Source: UBA7985 sp049612785 (GTDB lineage Bacteria > Pseudomonadota > Alphaproteobacteria > UBA7985). From it: a stretch of DNA of 13,005 nucleotides. The stretch lies in the NCBI GenBank assembly GCA_049612785.1, contig JBMZBW010000075.1, positions 1-13,005 of the forward strand, read 5' to 3'. Position numbers and translations under genes: made by a program. A model generated the notes under the pieces. That model was not told the DNA's origin. It made no database searches and was given only the letters and a program-made list of their open reading frames with translations. Positions 1-7,290 of this stretch are shown here, in pieces. How positions within the stretch are numbered: the stretch's first letter is position 1; every line of letters begins with the position of its first letter.

Positions 1-1382
1 AGATCGTCTTTGCCGACAAAACCCAAGACGGCTACGACCTTACGGACCCACTAAGCGGAGAAGCGCTGGGTAAGGCCGGTAAAAAAGACACGAAAAAAGT
101 CAAAAACTCCACGCCCATCAAAGCCATTCTCCGGCCTGGCTTGGCTGCGCTTGATTTAGCCAGTGTGGACCCGCAAAAGCGCCTCGCTGCCGCTGAGCAA
201 ATCTCCAAAAAGCCAACCGAAGAATCACTCGTCCTGCTGCGTCAGGCCTTGGAAACCGAAACAATCCCCGATGTTCGCGATGCGCTGGATACGGCGTTTT
301 TGATCGCGACATTCGCAGTCGCTGATGACGGGGCCAAGCTCAACGCGCTAGAGACCATGGGCGACCGGCTGGAGCCTAGTGTCCGCGGCGCGGTTCAGCG
401 CTTGGAGAACAGCGACCAGGAAACGCCCCAGATCCGTCAGGCAGCACAGGCACGGCTGGCCAGTATCGAGACCCTCGTCGCGCTGAATAATTTCGGCAAC
501 AACATCCTGTTTGGCCTGTCCCAAGCATCGGTTCTGTTGCTCAGTGCCATCGGGCTGGCCATTACTTTTGGCGTCATGCGCGTGATCAACATGGCGCATG
601 GCGAATTCATCATGATCGGCGCTTACACCACGTTCGTTGTGCAGACGTCGCTGCCTTTGCCGCCGGGTGTCGGGTTGCTGGTTTCGATCCCGCTTGCCTT
701 CGCGGTTGCCTTTATCGCTGGGGTCATACTGGAACGTCTGGTTATCCAGTTTCTCTATGGCCGACCGCTGGAAACGCTACTGGCGACCTTTGGCGTGTCG
801 CTGGTGCTGCAACAGTCCTTCCGCCTGATTTTCACGCCGCAAAACAGACCCATCGTGACCCCGGACTGGCTGGCGGGAAATCTGTCAGTCAATCCCATCC
901 TTGGGATCACCACGCCCAGATTGTTCGTCTTCGCCGTGGCGCTTGCCGTTTTCTTCGGCTTGCTGGTTTTCCTGCAAAGGTCGCGTTTCGGGCTTGAAAT
1001 GCGGGCCGTGACCCAAAATCGAGCCATAGCCCGAACCATGGGCATCAATTCCAGCCGCATCGACTACCTGACCTTTGGCCTCGGCTCTGGCATCGCCGGG
1101 CTTGCTGGTGCGGTTTTAAGTCAGGTCCTCAAAACCAATCCCGATATGGGCACGGATCTGATTATTCCGAGCTTCATGGTGATCGTAGTGGGCGGTGTCG
1201 GCAGCTTGTGGGGTGCATTGGTCGGCGCGGGGCTGGTGGGTATGGCGACCAAACTCGTTGAACCGCTTTTCCCCAATAACACGCTGCTCGCGACGGCCAT
1301 CATCCTGGTTGCCGTCATTGGCTTCATCCAATTCCGTCCCAAGGGCCTGTTCGCGCAAAAGGGAAGGTCAGCTGAACAATGA
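1..1382 (+). CDS. urtB: Urea ABC transporter permease UrtB (5' end outside window)
   Basis: This is an inner-membrane permease subunit of the UrtABCDE high-affinity urea importer, in the branched-chain amino acid (LivH-like) permease family. The frame is open from base 3, so the TTG at 141 is not the start and the true start lies upstream. About 459 residues are visible. The first ~160 are a hydrophilic, helix-rich, Ala/Leu-rich segment typical of the extra N-terminal domain of UrtB. A hydrophobic multi-span region follows, with the LivH-type motif ITFGVMRVINMAHGEF and later glycine-rich segments (GLGSGIAGLAGAVL, VVGGVGSLWGALVGAG). The C-terminus ends with the family-typical FRPKGLF. The stop overlaps the urtC start as ATGA, which suggests translational coupling. 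The substrate call comes from the ordered urtBCDE set; alone it could be read as a generic LIV permease. Confidence 0.93.
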   Translation, partial: IVFADKTQDGYDLTDPLSGEALGKAGKKDTKKVKNSTPIKAILRPGLAALDLASVDPQKRLAAAEQISKKPTEESLVLLRQALETETIPDVRDALDTAFLIATFAVADDGAKLNALETMGDRLEPSVRGAVQRLENSDQETPQIRQAAQARLASIETLVALNNFGNNILFGLSQASVLLLSAIGLAITFGVMRVINMAHGEFIMIGAYTTFVVQTSLPLPPGVGLLVSIPLAFAVAFIAGVILERLVIQFLYGRPLETLLATFGVSLVLQQSFRLIFTPQNRPIVTPDWLAGNLSVNPILGITTPRLFVFAVALAVFFGLLVFLQRSRFGLEMRAVTQNRAIARTMGINSSRIDYLTFGLGSGIAGLAGAVLSQVLKTNPDMGTDLIIPSFMVIVVGGVGSLWGALVGAGLVGMATKLVEPLFPNNTLLATAIILVAVIGFIQFRPKGLFAQKGRSAEQ

Positions 1383-2692
1383 TGAACCCAACTCAATATG
1401 CTGATCTGGGCCGTCGTTACCGGCGTGCTTCCCCTTTGATCTCCATGCTGGTGGTCTTCGCGCTGCTGGCTGCTTTCATGGTTTACGTGCCATGGGCCAA
1501 CGGTTCGTTTTCCGGGGGTGGTGGATCTTTGCCGGATACGATGGTGCAGCTGTTCGGAAAGATCCTGTGCTTTGCTCTGCTCGCCGTGGCCATGGATCTG
1601 GTCTGGGGGTATTGCGGTATCCTTTCGCTGGGTCACGGAGCCTTTTTCGCGCTGGGTGGATACGCCATCGGCATGAACCTGATCTACGCCACCGCAGACG
1701 AAAAACTGACGCAAATCACTGACCCGATTGCGCGGGACGAGGCGGTTAAGCAGTCCATCTTTTCCGTTGTGGGGCAGGGTGAAGACCCCTGGCCCTGGTT
1801 CTGGTTGCTTGCGGACCAGTTTTGGTTTCAGGCGTTGATGGTGCTGATTGTGCCGGGTTTGCTGGCCTTTGGTTTTGGCTGGCTCGCCTTTCGCAGCCGG
1901 GTTACAGGCGTCTATCTGTCTATCATGACTCAGGCTCTGACGCTGGTACTGGGCTATCTGTTCATCATGAACGAGTTCGGTCTGCGCGGAAACAATGGCC
2001 TGTCGGGACTGCAGAACGTGCTGGGCGCTTCCATGACGGAACCTTCCACCAAAGCGCTGCTGTTTCTTGCTTCCGGCGTTGCTCTTATGATCGGATACGC
2101 GCTGACGCTGTTTTTGACGCAATCCAAGTTCGGCAACGTGCTGCGCGGTATCCGAGACGACGAGGATCGAGTGCGTTTCCTGGGCTATCAGGTCGAGGGC
2201 TACAAGGTCTTGGCCTTCGTCATTTCTGCGATGATGGCCGGGGTCGCAGGGGCGCTTTTTGCCCCGCAAGCCGGGATCATCAATCCTGACAGTTTTGGCC
2301 CTCTCAAGTCGATTGAAATCGCGGTTTGGGTCGCGCTTGGCGGTCGCGGGATGATCTATGGTGCCATTGTCGGAGCGGTCACCGCCAATTTGCTCCGTTC
2401 AGCCCTGACGGGCGGCTGGATCAACTCAGTGGGTTTTGGTGCCGCTTCCATTGACCTGAGCGGCGTACCCTGGCCCGAGTTCTGGCCCATTGTTCTGGGC
2501 TTGATGTTTGTGATTGTCACGCTGTTCCTGCCACGGGGGATCATGGGGCTTTGGCATGACCTGGTCGGGTTGCTGTGGAACGCCTTGGTCAAACCACGGC
2601 TGGTCACGGATGCAGGACGCGGCGAGGCAGCGACGGACCCCTCCCAACCATCCTCCCGCACCATCAATCGTGAAGTGGTGGCCAGCGCATGA
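1379..2692 (+). CDS. urtC: Urea ABC transporter permease UrtC
   Basis: This is the second inner-membrane permease (LivM-like) of the urea importer and pairs with UrtB. It has 437 residues. The N-terminal ~20 are hydrophilic, then a membrane segment (ISMLVVFALLAAFMVYVPW) leads into the LivM-type motif DLVWGYCGILSLGHGAFFAL. Further hydrophobic spans follow, with the cytoplasmic coupling-type sequence LRGIRDDEDRVRFLGY, then SAMMAGVAGALFAPQAGIINP and VWVALGGRGMIYGAIVGA. An insertion around residues 100-145 (ATADEKLTQITD onward) is typical of UrtC compared with LivM. The last ~40 residues form a hydrophilic Ser/Pro-rich tail ending in INREVVASA that looks dispensable. The start codon overlaps the urtB stop (ATGA), and the stop overlaps urtD in the same way. 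Confidence 0.95.
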   Translation: MMNPTQYADLGRRYRRASPLISMLVVFALLAAFMVYVPWANGSFSGGGGSLPDTMVQLFGKILCFALLAVAMDLVWGYCGILSLGHGAFFALGGYAIGMNLIYATADEKLTQITDPIARDEAVKQSIFSVVGQGEDPWPWFWLLADQFWFQALMVLIVPGLLAFGFGWLAFRSRVTGVYLSIMTQALTLVLGYLFIMNEFGLRGNNGLSGLQNVLGASMTEPSTKALLFLASGVALMIGYALTLFLTQSKFGNVLRGIRDDEDRVRFLGYQVEGYKVLAFVISAMMAGVAGALFAPQAGIINPDSFGPLKSIEIAVWVALGGRGMIYGAIVGAVTANLLRSALTGGWINSVGFGAASIDLSGVPWPEFWPIVLGLMFVIVTLFLPRGIMGLWHDLVGLLWNALVKPRLVTDAGRGEAATDPSQPSSRTINREVVASA

Positions 2693-3534
2693 GCAAGTAT
2701 CCTCCCATGGTGCTCAATATGGCGCCCTTACCCAAGCCCGAGCCGGAAAACTTTGAGCCTACGGCGACTTCCAGCTTTGACAGTCGCGTGCTCAATTCGG
2801 GCTCTTCGCTGTTGATGATGCAGTCGGTCACGGTTTCCTTTGATGGTTTCAAGGCGCTCAACGATCTGTCTTTTTCCATCGCAGAAGGTGAACTCCGGGC
2901 GATCATCGGCCCCAATGGTGCCGGCAAAACCACCTTCATGGACGTCGTGACGGGAAAAACACGGCCCGATCAGGGGCGCGTTGTCTTTGGCTCAACCGAT
3001 GTTTTGCGAAAGTCCGAAGCCGAAATCGCCCGCTTGGGCATTGGACGCAAATTCCAACGGCCTACGGTTTTCGAGCACCAGACGGTTTTTGAAAATCTGA
3101 TGATGGCTCTCGCCAATCGGCGCGATCCGCTTTCTGGAATTTTCTACTCCCTCACGCAATCGGACCGCCGCAGGGTGTACGACGTCGCAGAGCAAATTCA
3201 TCTCTCCGAAGTTCTCCAAAGCGACGCCGGGATCCTGTCGCATGGCCAAAAGCAGTGGCTGGAAATCGGGATGTTGCTGGCGCAGGAACCGAAGCTTCTG
3301 CTGGTCGATGAACCCGCAGCGGGCATGACACCGGCGGAGCGAGAGCGGACGGTGAAAATCCTGCGCGAGGTCTCCAAAACGCGGTCAGTCGTGGTGATCG
3401 AGCACGATATGGAGTTCGTCAGAAATCTCGATTGCCGTGTAACAGTCCTGCACGAAGGGTCTGTTCTGGCCGAAGGGTTTATCGATCATGTCGTTAATAA
3501 TGAGGAGGTGATCGATGTCTACCTTGGTCGCTGA
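2689..3534 (+). CDS. urtD: Urea ABC transporter ATP-binding protein UrtD
   Basis: This is one of the two cytoplasmic ATPases (LivG-like) that drive urea import. All nucleotide-binding motifs are intact in its 281 residues: Walker A GPNGAGKT (74-81), Q-loop Q123 in RKFQRPTVF, signature LSHGQKQWLEIG (from 183), Walker B LLLVDEP (203-209) and the H-loop His239 in VVIEHDMEFV. The LSHGQ variant and the AAGMT after Walker B are typical of UrtD rather than UrtE. The first ~42 residues are a Pro/Ser-rich extension ahead of the ABC core. I kept the ATG at 2689 because it overlaps the urtC stop as ATGA, but no strong Shine-Dalgarno precedes it, and internal Met codons (residues 7, 11, 43, 44) are alternatives. 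The 3' end overlaps urtE by 20 nt. Confidence 0.95.
   Translation: MSKYPPMVLNMAPLPKPEPENFEPTATSSFDSRVLNSGSSLLMMQSVTVSFDGFKALNDLSFSIAEGELRAIIGPNGAGKTTFMDVVTGKTRPDQGRVVFGSTDVLRKSEAEIARLGIGRKFQRPTVFEHQTVFENLMMALANRRDPLSGIFYSLTQSDRRRVYDVAEQIHLSEVLQSDAGILSHGQKQWLEIGMLLAQEPKLLLVDEPAAGMTPAERERTVKILREVSKTRSVVVIEHDMEFVRNLDCRVTVLHEGSVLAEGFIDHVVNNEEVIDVYLGR
3502..3508 (+). promoter_or_regulatory. Strong Shine-Dalgarno for urtE inside urtD
   Basis: The purine run GAGGAGG lies 6 nt before the ATG at 3515 and sits inside the end of urtD. It fixes the urtE start and explains how urtE is translated despite the 20-nt overlap with urtD. Confidence 0.8.
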
Positions 3535-4218
3535 AAACATCACCCTGTCGTACGGCGCGTCACAAATCCTGCACGGCGTCTCGCTCGAAGCGCGAACGGG
3601 GGAGGTGACTTGTGTCATGGGGCCAAACGGGGTCGGGAAAACCTCTTTGCTCAAGGCCATTGTCGGCGTCCATCCCTTCAGTGGGGGCAGTGTCAAACTC
3701 GGCACAACTGATCTGGGACGGCTCAGCGGGCATCAACTGGCCCGTGCAGGGGTAGGCTACGTGCCGCAAGGCCGGATGATCTTTCCCCGGCTGACGGTGG
3801 AAGAAAATCTCAAAAGCGGTTTCGCCTGCTTGCCACGCAATCAGTGGCGCATTCCCAACCGCGTCTTTGAGCTGTTCCCCATTCTGGCTGATTTCATGGG
3901 GCGGCGCGTGGCGGCGATCTGTCGGGGGGGCAGCAACAGCAACTCGCCATCGCCCGCGCCCTGATCACCCGACCGCGGCTGTTGATCCTTGATGAGCCAA
4001 CCGAGGGCATTCAGCCCAACGTGATTCAACAGATTGGCGAGGTTATTCGCTCGCTCAAAGACGAGGGGCAGATGTCGATTATTCTGGTTGAGCAGTACTT
4101 TGACTGGGCGCAAAAGCTCTCGGACAGTTTCACGGTCATGCGCCGGGGGGAAGTCATTGCTCAAACCCGGAAGGAAGATGCCAATCTTGATGATCTGCGG
4201 AGGTTGATTTCCATCTGA
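3515..4218 (+). pseudogene. urtE: Urea ABC transporter ATP-binding protein UrtE, frameshifted
   Basis: This is the second ATPase (LivF-like) of the urea importer, split by one frameshift. Part 1 (3515-3964) encodes Walker A GPNGVGKT (residues 36-43) and the Q-loop GYVPQGRMIF, then leaves the family sequence after MGRR and stops. Part 2 lies in the +2 frame, open from 3892 after a TGA at 3889. It resumes at about 3910 with GGDLSGGQQQQLAIARAL (signature), then LLILDEPTEGIQP (Walker B) and IILVEQYFDWA, and ends naturally at 4218. The sequence between CGC (3905-3907) and GAT (3916) is 8 nt long where the family needs 6, so there are two extra bases (or one missing base with an added residue). The repaired protein would be about 233 residues, normal for UrtE. 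Neither piece alone can form an ATPase. Motifs past the break are undamaged, so the mutation is recent or a sequencing/assembly error. Confidence 0.88.
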
Positions 4219-4342
4219 TCCGAAGCAGGTTCATGCACAGCACATGGCGCTTTTGGGGTGGAGAGCGTCCTTTTTATCAATGGTATCGGTCGCCCTTTTT
4301 TGCAAAGTTAGCGTCAACCAACCAAGCTTAGGAACCAAGTAC

Positions 4343-4510
4343 ATGACAAAACTGATTGCATCCGTTTCCGCTGCACTCTTCCTGACCGCCGGAACAGCTG
4401 CGGCCCATACCGCTGAAACAGCCCACAGCCACAATGAAATGATCATTGCTGTTGCTGCTCTGGCCATTTTCGGCGCGGTTGCTACGAAATTTGTGGTGCG
4501 TTCTCGCTAA
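4343..4510 (+). CDS. Small secreted or membrane protein, His-containing, unknown function
   Basis: This is a 55-residue protein. I chose the ATG at 4343 because AGGA lies 9 nt upstream (4330-4333) and the product then begins with a classic signal peptide: basic MTK, a hydrophobic stretch to about residue 17, then a likely signal peptidase site near AAA-H (about residue 21). An in-frame start at 4244 exists, but it adds an unlikely 33-residue leader. The mature part opens with a short His-containing segment (HTAETAHSHNE), followed by one hydrophobic span (IIAVAALAIFGAVATKFVV) and a basic RSR end, so it is probably membrane-anchored with the His segment in the periplasm. It lies 124 nt after urtE on the same strand and is the last gene before a terminator. 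The His cluster could bind metal, which would suit a nickel-dependent urease lifestyle, but that is speculation. I do not recognise a named family with certainty. Confidence 0.65.
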   Translation: MTKLIASVSAALFLTAGTAAAHTAETAHSHNEMIIAVAALAIFGAVATKFVVRSR

Positions 4511-4518
4511 ACCACAGT

Positions 4519-4542
4519 GCCGCGCCTCGGCGCGGCGAATTT
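4519..4542 (+). terminator. Terminator hairpin after the urea-transport block
   Basis: An uninterrupted GC-rich inverted repeat, GCCGCGCC-TC-GGCGCGGC (4519-4536), is followed by GAATTT. It begins 8 nt after the stop of the small + strand gene and ends 2 nt before the stop of the convergent - strand gene. It fits a Rho-independent terminator for the + strand. The T-run is short, so its efficiency is uncertain. Confidence 0.65.
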
Positions 4543-4544
4543 CA

Positions 4545-4949
4545 TCAGTTTGAGAGATTGGCGGTCAGCATTGTAAGCTCATAGTGCATCGCCAGGATTT
4601 GTTCCTTCAACCGCTCGGTTTTGCGGCGGTTGTTGAAGGTGTTTGGAATGCGAGCAAGCTTCGCTTCCAACTTCGCGACTTTTGAGCTCAGCTGAATAAT
4701 GTCTGCTTTGGTGGTCACTTGCCTGTTCTGCTGTTTCAGGCTGTGGCTACCCCGCACGCTGGGCGTTGCCTGCGCTTGAGTGGCGGGAACGCAAAGTGGC
4801 TGTTCCAGAACTGCGGTGTCATTGATGCAGTAAAACTCCATGGTTTCCGGTTGAGTATTCCCGGAAATGTTAAGAGTCTGTGCAGAGGCTCCGCTGCTAA
4901 AGCAAAGCGCTGCGAGAACACCGAGGCTGAGAAAAGTCAGCGATTTCAT
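4545..4949 (-). CDS. Secreted protein with coiled-coil tail, unknown function
   Basis: This is a 134-residue protein with a clear signal peptide: MKSLTF, a hydrophobic core to about residue 17, and a likely cleavage at ASA-Q (23/24). The mature part has two cysteines (C41, C53) close enough for one disulfide in the periplasm, a Gln/Thr/Pro-rich linker, and from about residue 80 to the end a charged heptad-like region (IIQLSSKVAKLEAKLARI, then RLKEQILAMHYELTMLTANL) that looks like a helical coiled coil. AGGG lies 6 nt before the ATG. It stands alone, convergent with the urea block, with its own upstream region. I recognise no family. Its coding status is supported by the signal peptide, the ribosome binding site and the structured tail. 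The overlapping + strand frame at 4719-4967 has none of these. Confidence 0.6.
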   Translation of the reverse strand: MKSLTFLSLGVLAALCFSSGASAQTLNISGNTQPETMEFYCINDTAVLEQPLCVPATQAQATPSVRGSHSLKQQNRQVTTKADIIQLSSKVAKLEAKLARIPNTFNNRRKTERLKEQILAMHYELTMLTANLSN

Positions 4950-4983
4950 GGACAGCCCTATAAATGAGTGAAAACGTCAGATG

Positions 4984-4996
4984 GAAAGCGTTTTCA
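4984..4996 (-). promoter_or_regulatory. Candidate LacI-type operator
   Basis: Read on the - strand this is TGAAAACGCTTTC, which matches the LacI/GalR-family pattern TGNAANCGNTTNC at every fixed position. It lies about 35 nt upstream of the secreted coiled-coil gene, where an operator would overlap or follow a promoter. No LacI-family regulator is encoded in the window, so a partner is unknown and a chance match is possible. Confidence 0.35.
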
Positions 4997-5028
4997 AACC
5001 TACTTATGTGTCCATTTGGCAACAAGCC

Positions 5029-5060
5029 TAGAGAGAGCTAAGCGATATAGATTCTCTCTA
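5029..5060. repeat. Inverted repeat, 8-bp arms
   Basis: TAGAGAGA (5029-5036) and TCTCTCTA (5053-5060) form perfect 8-bp arms around a 16-nt spacer. The repeat sits in the AT-richer gap between the secreted coiled-coil gene and the amine oxidase gene. It could be a weak stem or a pair of half-sites. Nothing else supports a specific role. Confidence 0.4.
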
Positions 5061-5113
5061 TTGCATTCAGATTCAGCGTATAACGGCGGATTATCAGGAA
5101 CTCAGCGCCATAT

Positions 5114-5129
5114 TTGGGCATGCGCCCAA
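5114..5129 (-). terminator. Weak candidate terminator for the catabolic operon
   Basis: TTGGGC-ATGC-GCCCAA forms a perfect 6-bp stem with a 4-nt loop, about 78 nt past the amine oxidase stop on the - strand. It is the only compact hairpin I found in the gap between 4950 and 5206. No T-run follows on the - strand, so it may be an RNA 3'-end stabiliser, or chance. The rest of this 257-nt gap shows no gene that I can support. Confidence 0.25.
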
Positions 5130-5206
5130 GAAATTTAACTCATAATGTATGTAGATGCGCGAATCGTACGAAAGAATTCAATGAAAAGGTGTGGCGATGT
5201 CAGCGG

Positions 5207-6553
5207 CTAAAATTCGCGTCCAGCCCGGAATTCGTTCCACTTGATCACAGCCGTCGCACCCAAAGCCTTGAACGGGCCACCCGGTACGCGGGTCGGTGTT
5301 GGCTCGGCCAACAGGTAATCGAGGTACTCGCTGGTGTTCCCCGTCGCCAACTCTGCTGCGGCCATGCCGAGAAGGGTGCCTTTGGCTGTGCCGAGTGCGT
5401 TCTGGCAGCACGCTGAATAGAGACCGTCTTCGACCTCTCCAAAGGCTCCGACATTGTTGGGTGAAAGACAGATCCGACCACCCCAGCGGTATTCCATCTC
5501 AACCCCCGCCAGCATGGGAAAGCGGATCGCGAAGGAGCGGTCATGGTCGCGGTTTATGTTATCGAAGCGCGAGTCTGGAACTTCGTGTTTTGGATCAAAG
5601 CTAAATCGATTGCGCACCACCAATCGATGCCCCCCGGTCCCAAAGGTGCGACGCACAGTGGTCCCCATCGGGTCAGCCGGTGTCAGATGCCAACTCGCTG
5701 CACCGCCGAGCGTCCTGACCTCATCATCGGTCAGCGCTCGCGTCATGGAACCGTAGGTGTTGAAGTGCATCAACCGGCCTTTGTAGAAGCCAAAATCGTT
5801 GATGAGACCGTTCACGCCTAGGATGACTTTCGGCGCTGTAACCTGGCCGCTCTCTGTCGTGACAACCCAACTCTGGCCCTGCCGATCCAGACTCCGGACA
5901 GGCGAGTTTTCGTAGATGGTCAGACGGTTGGAGCCCAAAGCCTGAGCAAGACTGCGCACATAGAGCGCGGGTTGGATCATGGCGGATCCGGGGGTAAACA
6001 GGCCCGAGCGGTAATAGTTGATCCCCGTCAGCTCACGCATGGCTTGCGCATCCATCATCTCGAACTTTTCGCCCAAGTGCGCGAGGTGGCTGGAGTAATC
6101 TACATTGTGCTTATGGCCTTTCTCGGTTGCTGCGCCGTTGATCTTGCCGCATCGGTTGAACGCTTCGCGCGTGAGCCCGGCTTCTTCGGCCATGGCCTGA
6201 GCAAAGTCGATGGCAGCCCGATTAGCGCGCGTCTGTGCCCGGTCCGCTTCCAGCGCACCGCCGTAATCTTCTGATGTCAGGTCATGGGGCAGGTCGATCA
6301 TAAAGCCGGAATTGCGCCCGGCGGGACCGTCGGCCAGACGGATCGCTTCGAGCACGACAATGCTGTCTTCGGGGCGCAGTTGGCTCAAACGCTTAGCCGC
6401 CGCTAAACCGGCAAAACCAGCACCGATCACGACCCAATCAGCCGTGCGCTTTTCTTCCAAAACGCGCGGCGCGGATGGTTCAGGCAGCAGCGCATTCCAC
6501 GCCGCAGGGCCCGGTTCACGGGGAAGAGGCGGGACGGTGATGCGCAGGGTCAC
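5207..6553 (-). CDS. FAD-dependent amine oxidase (DAO family, PuuB-like)
   Basis: This is a flavoprotein of the D-amino-acid-oxidase/glycine-oxidase fold, with its closest resemblance to gamma-glutamylputrescine oxidoreductase (PuuB) and sarcosine-oxidase-type enzymes. Such enzymes oxidise a C-N bond and release an imine, then an aldehyde or keto acid plus amine. Of 448 residues, the N-terminal ~37 precede the dinucleotide-binding fold WVVIGAGFAGLAAAKRL (GxGxxG at 44-49), with the acidic ribose-binding residue in VVLEA (E69) and the DAO-type motif GRNSGF (79-84). A second flavin-contacting segment near residue 390 reads GLYSACCQNALGTAKGTLLGM. The start is GTG (6553) overlapping the preceding stop as GTGA. 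The Shine-Dalgarno is weak, consistent with coupled translation. It is the last gene of the operon. In a PuuC/PuuB-like pairing it would feed the aldehyde dehydrogenase encoded upstream. The substrate is unknown; a secondary or N-methyl amino acid is my inference. Confidence 0.82.
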   Translation of the reverse strand: MTLRITVPPLPREPGPAAWNALLPEPSAPRVLEEKRTADWVVIGAGFAGLAAAKRLSQLRPEDSIVVLEAIRLADGPAGRNSGFMIDLPHDLTSEDYGGALEADRAQTRANRAAIDFAQAMAEEAGLTREAFNRCGKINGAATEKGHKHNVDYSSHLAHLGEKFEMMDAQAMRELTGINYYRSGLFTPGSAMIQPALYVRSLAQALGSNRLTIYENSPVRSLDRQGQSWVVTTESGQVTAPKVILGVNGLINDFGFYKGRLMHFNTYGSMTRALTDDEVRTLGGAASWHLTPADPMGTTVRRTFGTGGHRLVVRNRFSFDPKHEVPDSRFDNINRDHDRSFAIRFPMLAGVEMEYRWGGRICLSPNNVGAFGEVEDGLYSACCQNALGTAKGTLLGMAAAELATGNTSEYLDYLLAEPTPTRVPGGPFKALGATAVIKWNEFRAGREF

Positions 6554-7290
6554 GGCAGGCTCAGCTTTGCAGTTCGCCCACCGTCAACGGTGATGACTTG
6601 CCCTGTGGTAAAACCAGCCTCCTCCGACGCCAGCCAATAGACGAGATTTGCGACCTCTTCAGGCTGTCCGGTGCGGCCAACGGGGTGAATGTCTCTCAAT
6701 CCCTTGTGAAAAGCTTGGGTATCGCCGGTCAGTGAGTTGATGAAATCGATGTTGAGCGGCGTATCGATCCAACCCGGTGCAACGGCGTTACAGCGCACGC
6801 CCTTGGGCCCTTCATCGACTGCAATGGCACGGGTGAGGCCGTTTAGCCCCGCCTTTGACGCGCAGTAAGCAGGATGACGGGGGTTCGAGCCGCTGGCTTC
6901 AATGCTGCTGATGTTAACGATGCTGCCTTTACTGGCGTGGAGCAGGGGCATCAACGCCTTTGACAGCTGGAAAGGAACCGTCAGGTTCAGGCGGATCTGG
7001 GTCTCCCAATCTTCCAGCGAGCTTTCCTGCACCGTGCCTTCAAGCATGACACCCGCATTGTTGACCAACACATCAAGGCGTCCGGCCCCGTTGGTGAGGG
7101 CCGTCAAAATCTGGTTGGGCGCGTCGTCATCCAGCAGCGACAGGGCGATGGTTTCACCAACAGGTGCGGGGCGGCGCTGGGCGGTTAGCACGCGGTATCC
7201 CTGCGCGTCAAAGCGCCGGGCGATGGCCGCTCCGATCCCGCTGCTCGCGCCTGTGACCAGTGCGACTTTCTGGGGTGATTCAGTGCTCAT
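6550..7290 (-). CDS. Short-chain dehydrogenase/reductase, likely NADP-type
   Basis: This is a classical SDR of 246 residues, a Rossmann-fold oxidoreductase for alcohol/ketone interconversion. It carries the cofactor motif TGASSGIG (13-20), the NNAG motif (77-80), and the catalytic serine, tyrosine and lysine in NISS (S129) and YCASK (Y142, K146). The sequence after the second beta strand is LTAQRRP. The paired arginines there favour NADP(H) over NAD(H) by the usual SDR rule. The C-terminus ends in the common ITVDGG pattern. It overlaps the SDR gene before it (ATGA) and the amine oxidase gene after it (GTGA). It is not a duplicate of the neighbouring SDR: the two differ in cofactor loop and active-site surroundings, so they probably do different steps. 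The substrate cannot be told from sequence. Confidence 0.87.
   Translation of the reverse strand: MSTESPQKVALVTGASSGIGAAIARRFDAQGYRVLTAQRRPAPVGETIALSLLDDDAPNQILTALTNGAGRLDVLVNNAGVMLEGTVQESSLEDWETQIRLNLTVPFQLSKALMPLLHASKGSIVNISSIEASGSNPRHPAYCASKAGLNGLTRAIAVDEGPKGVRCNAVAPGWIDTPLNIDFINSLTGDTQAFHKGLRDIHPVGRTGQPEEVANLVYWLASEEAGFTTGQVITVDGGRTAKLSLP

Noticed and set aside
1121..2269. A 382-residue open frame on the - strand opposite urtB/urtC
   Set aside because: It is Gln/His/Arg-rich with no domain, and it lies opposite two unmistakable permease genes. It is a shadow of their codon bias.
3924..3930. Run of seven G in urtE as the frameshift site (slippage)
   Set aside because: Family sequence GGDLSGG is already in the new frame before this run, so the shift lies about 15 nt upstream.
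4719..4967. An 82-residue + strand frame opposite the secreted coiled-coil gene
   Set aside because: It has no signal peptide, domain or ribosome binding site, while the - strand product has a clean signal peptide and a heptad-like tail.
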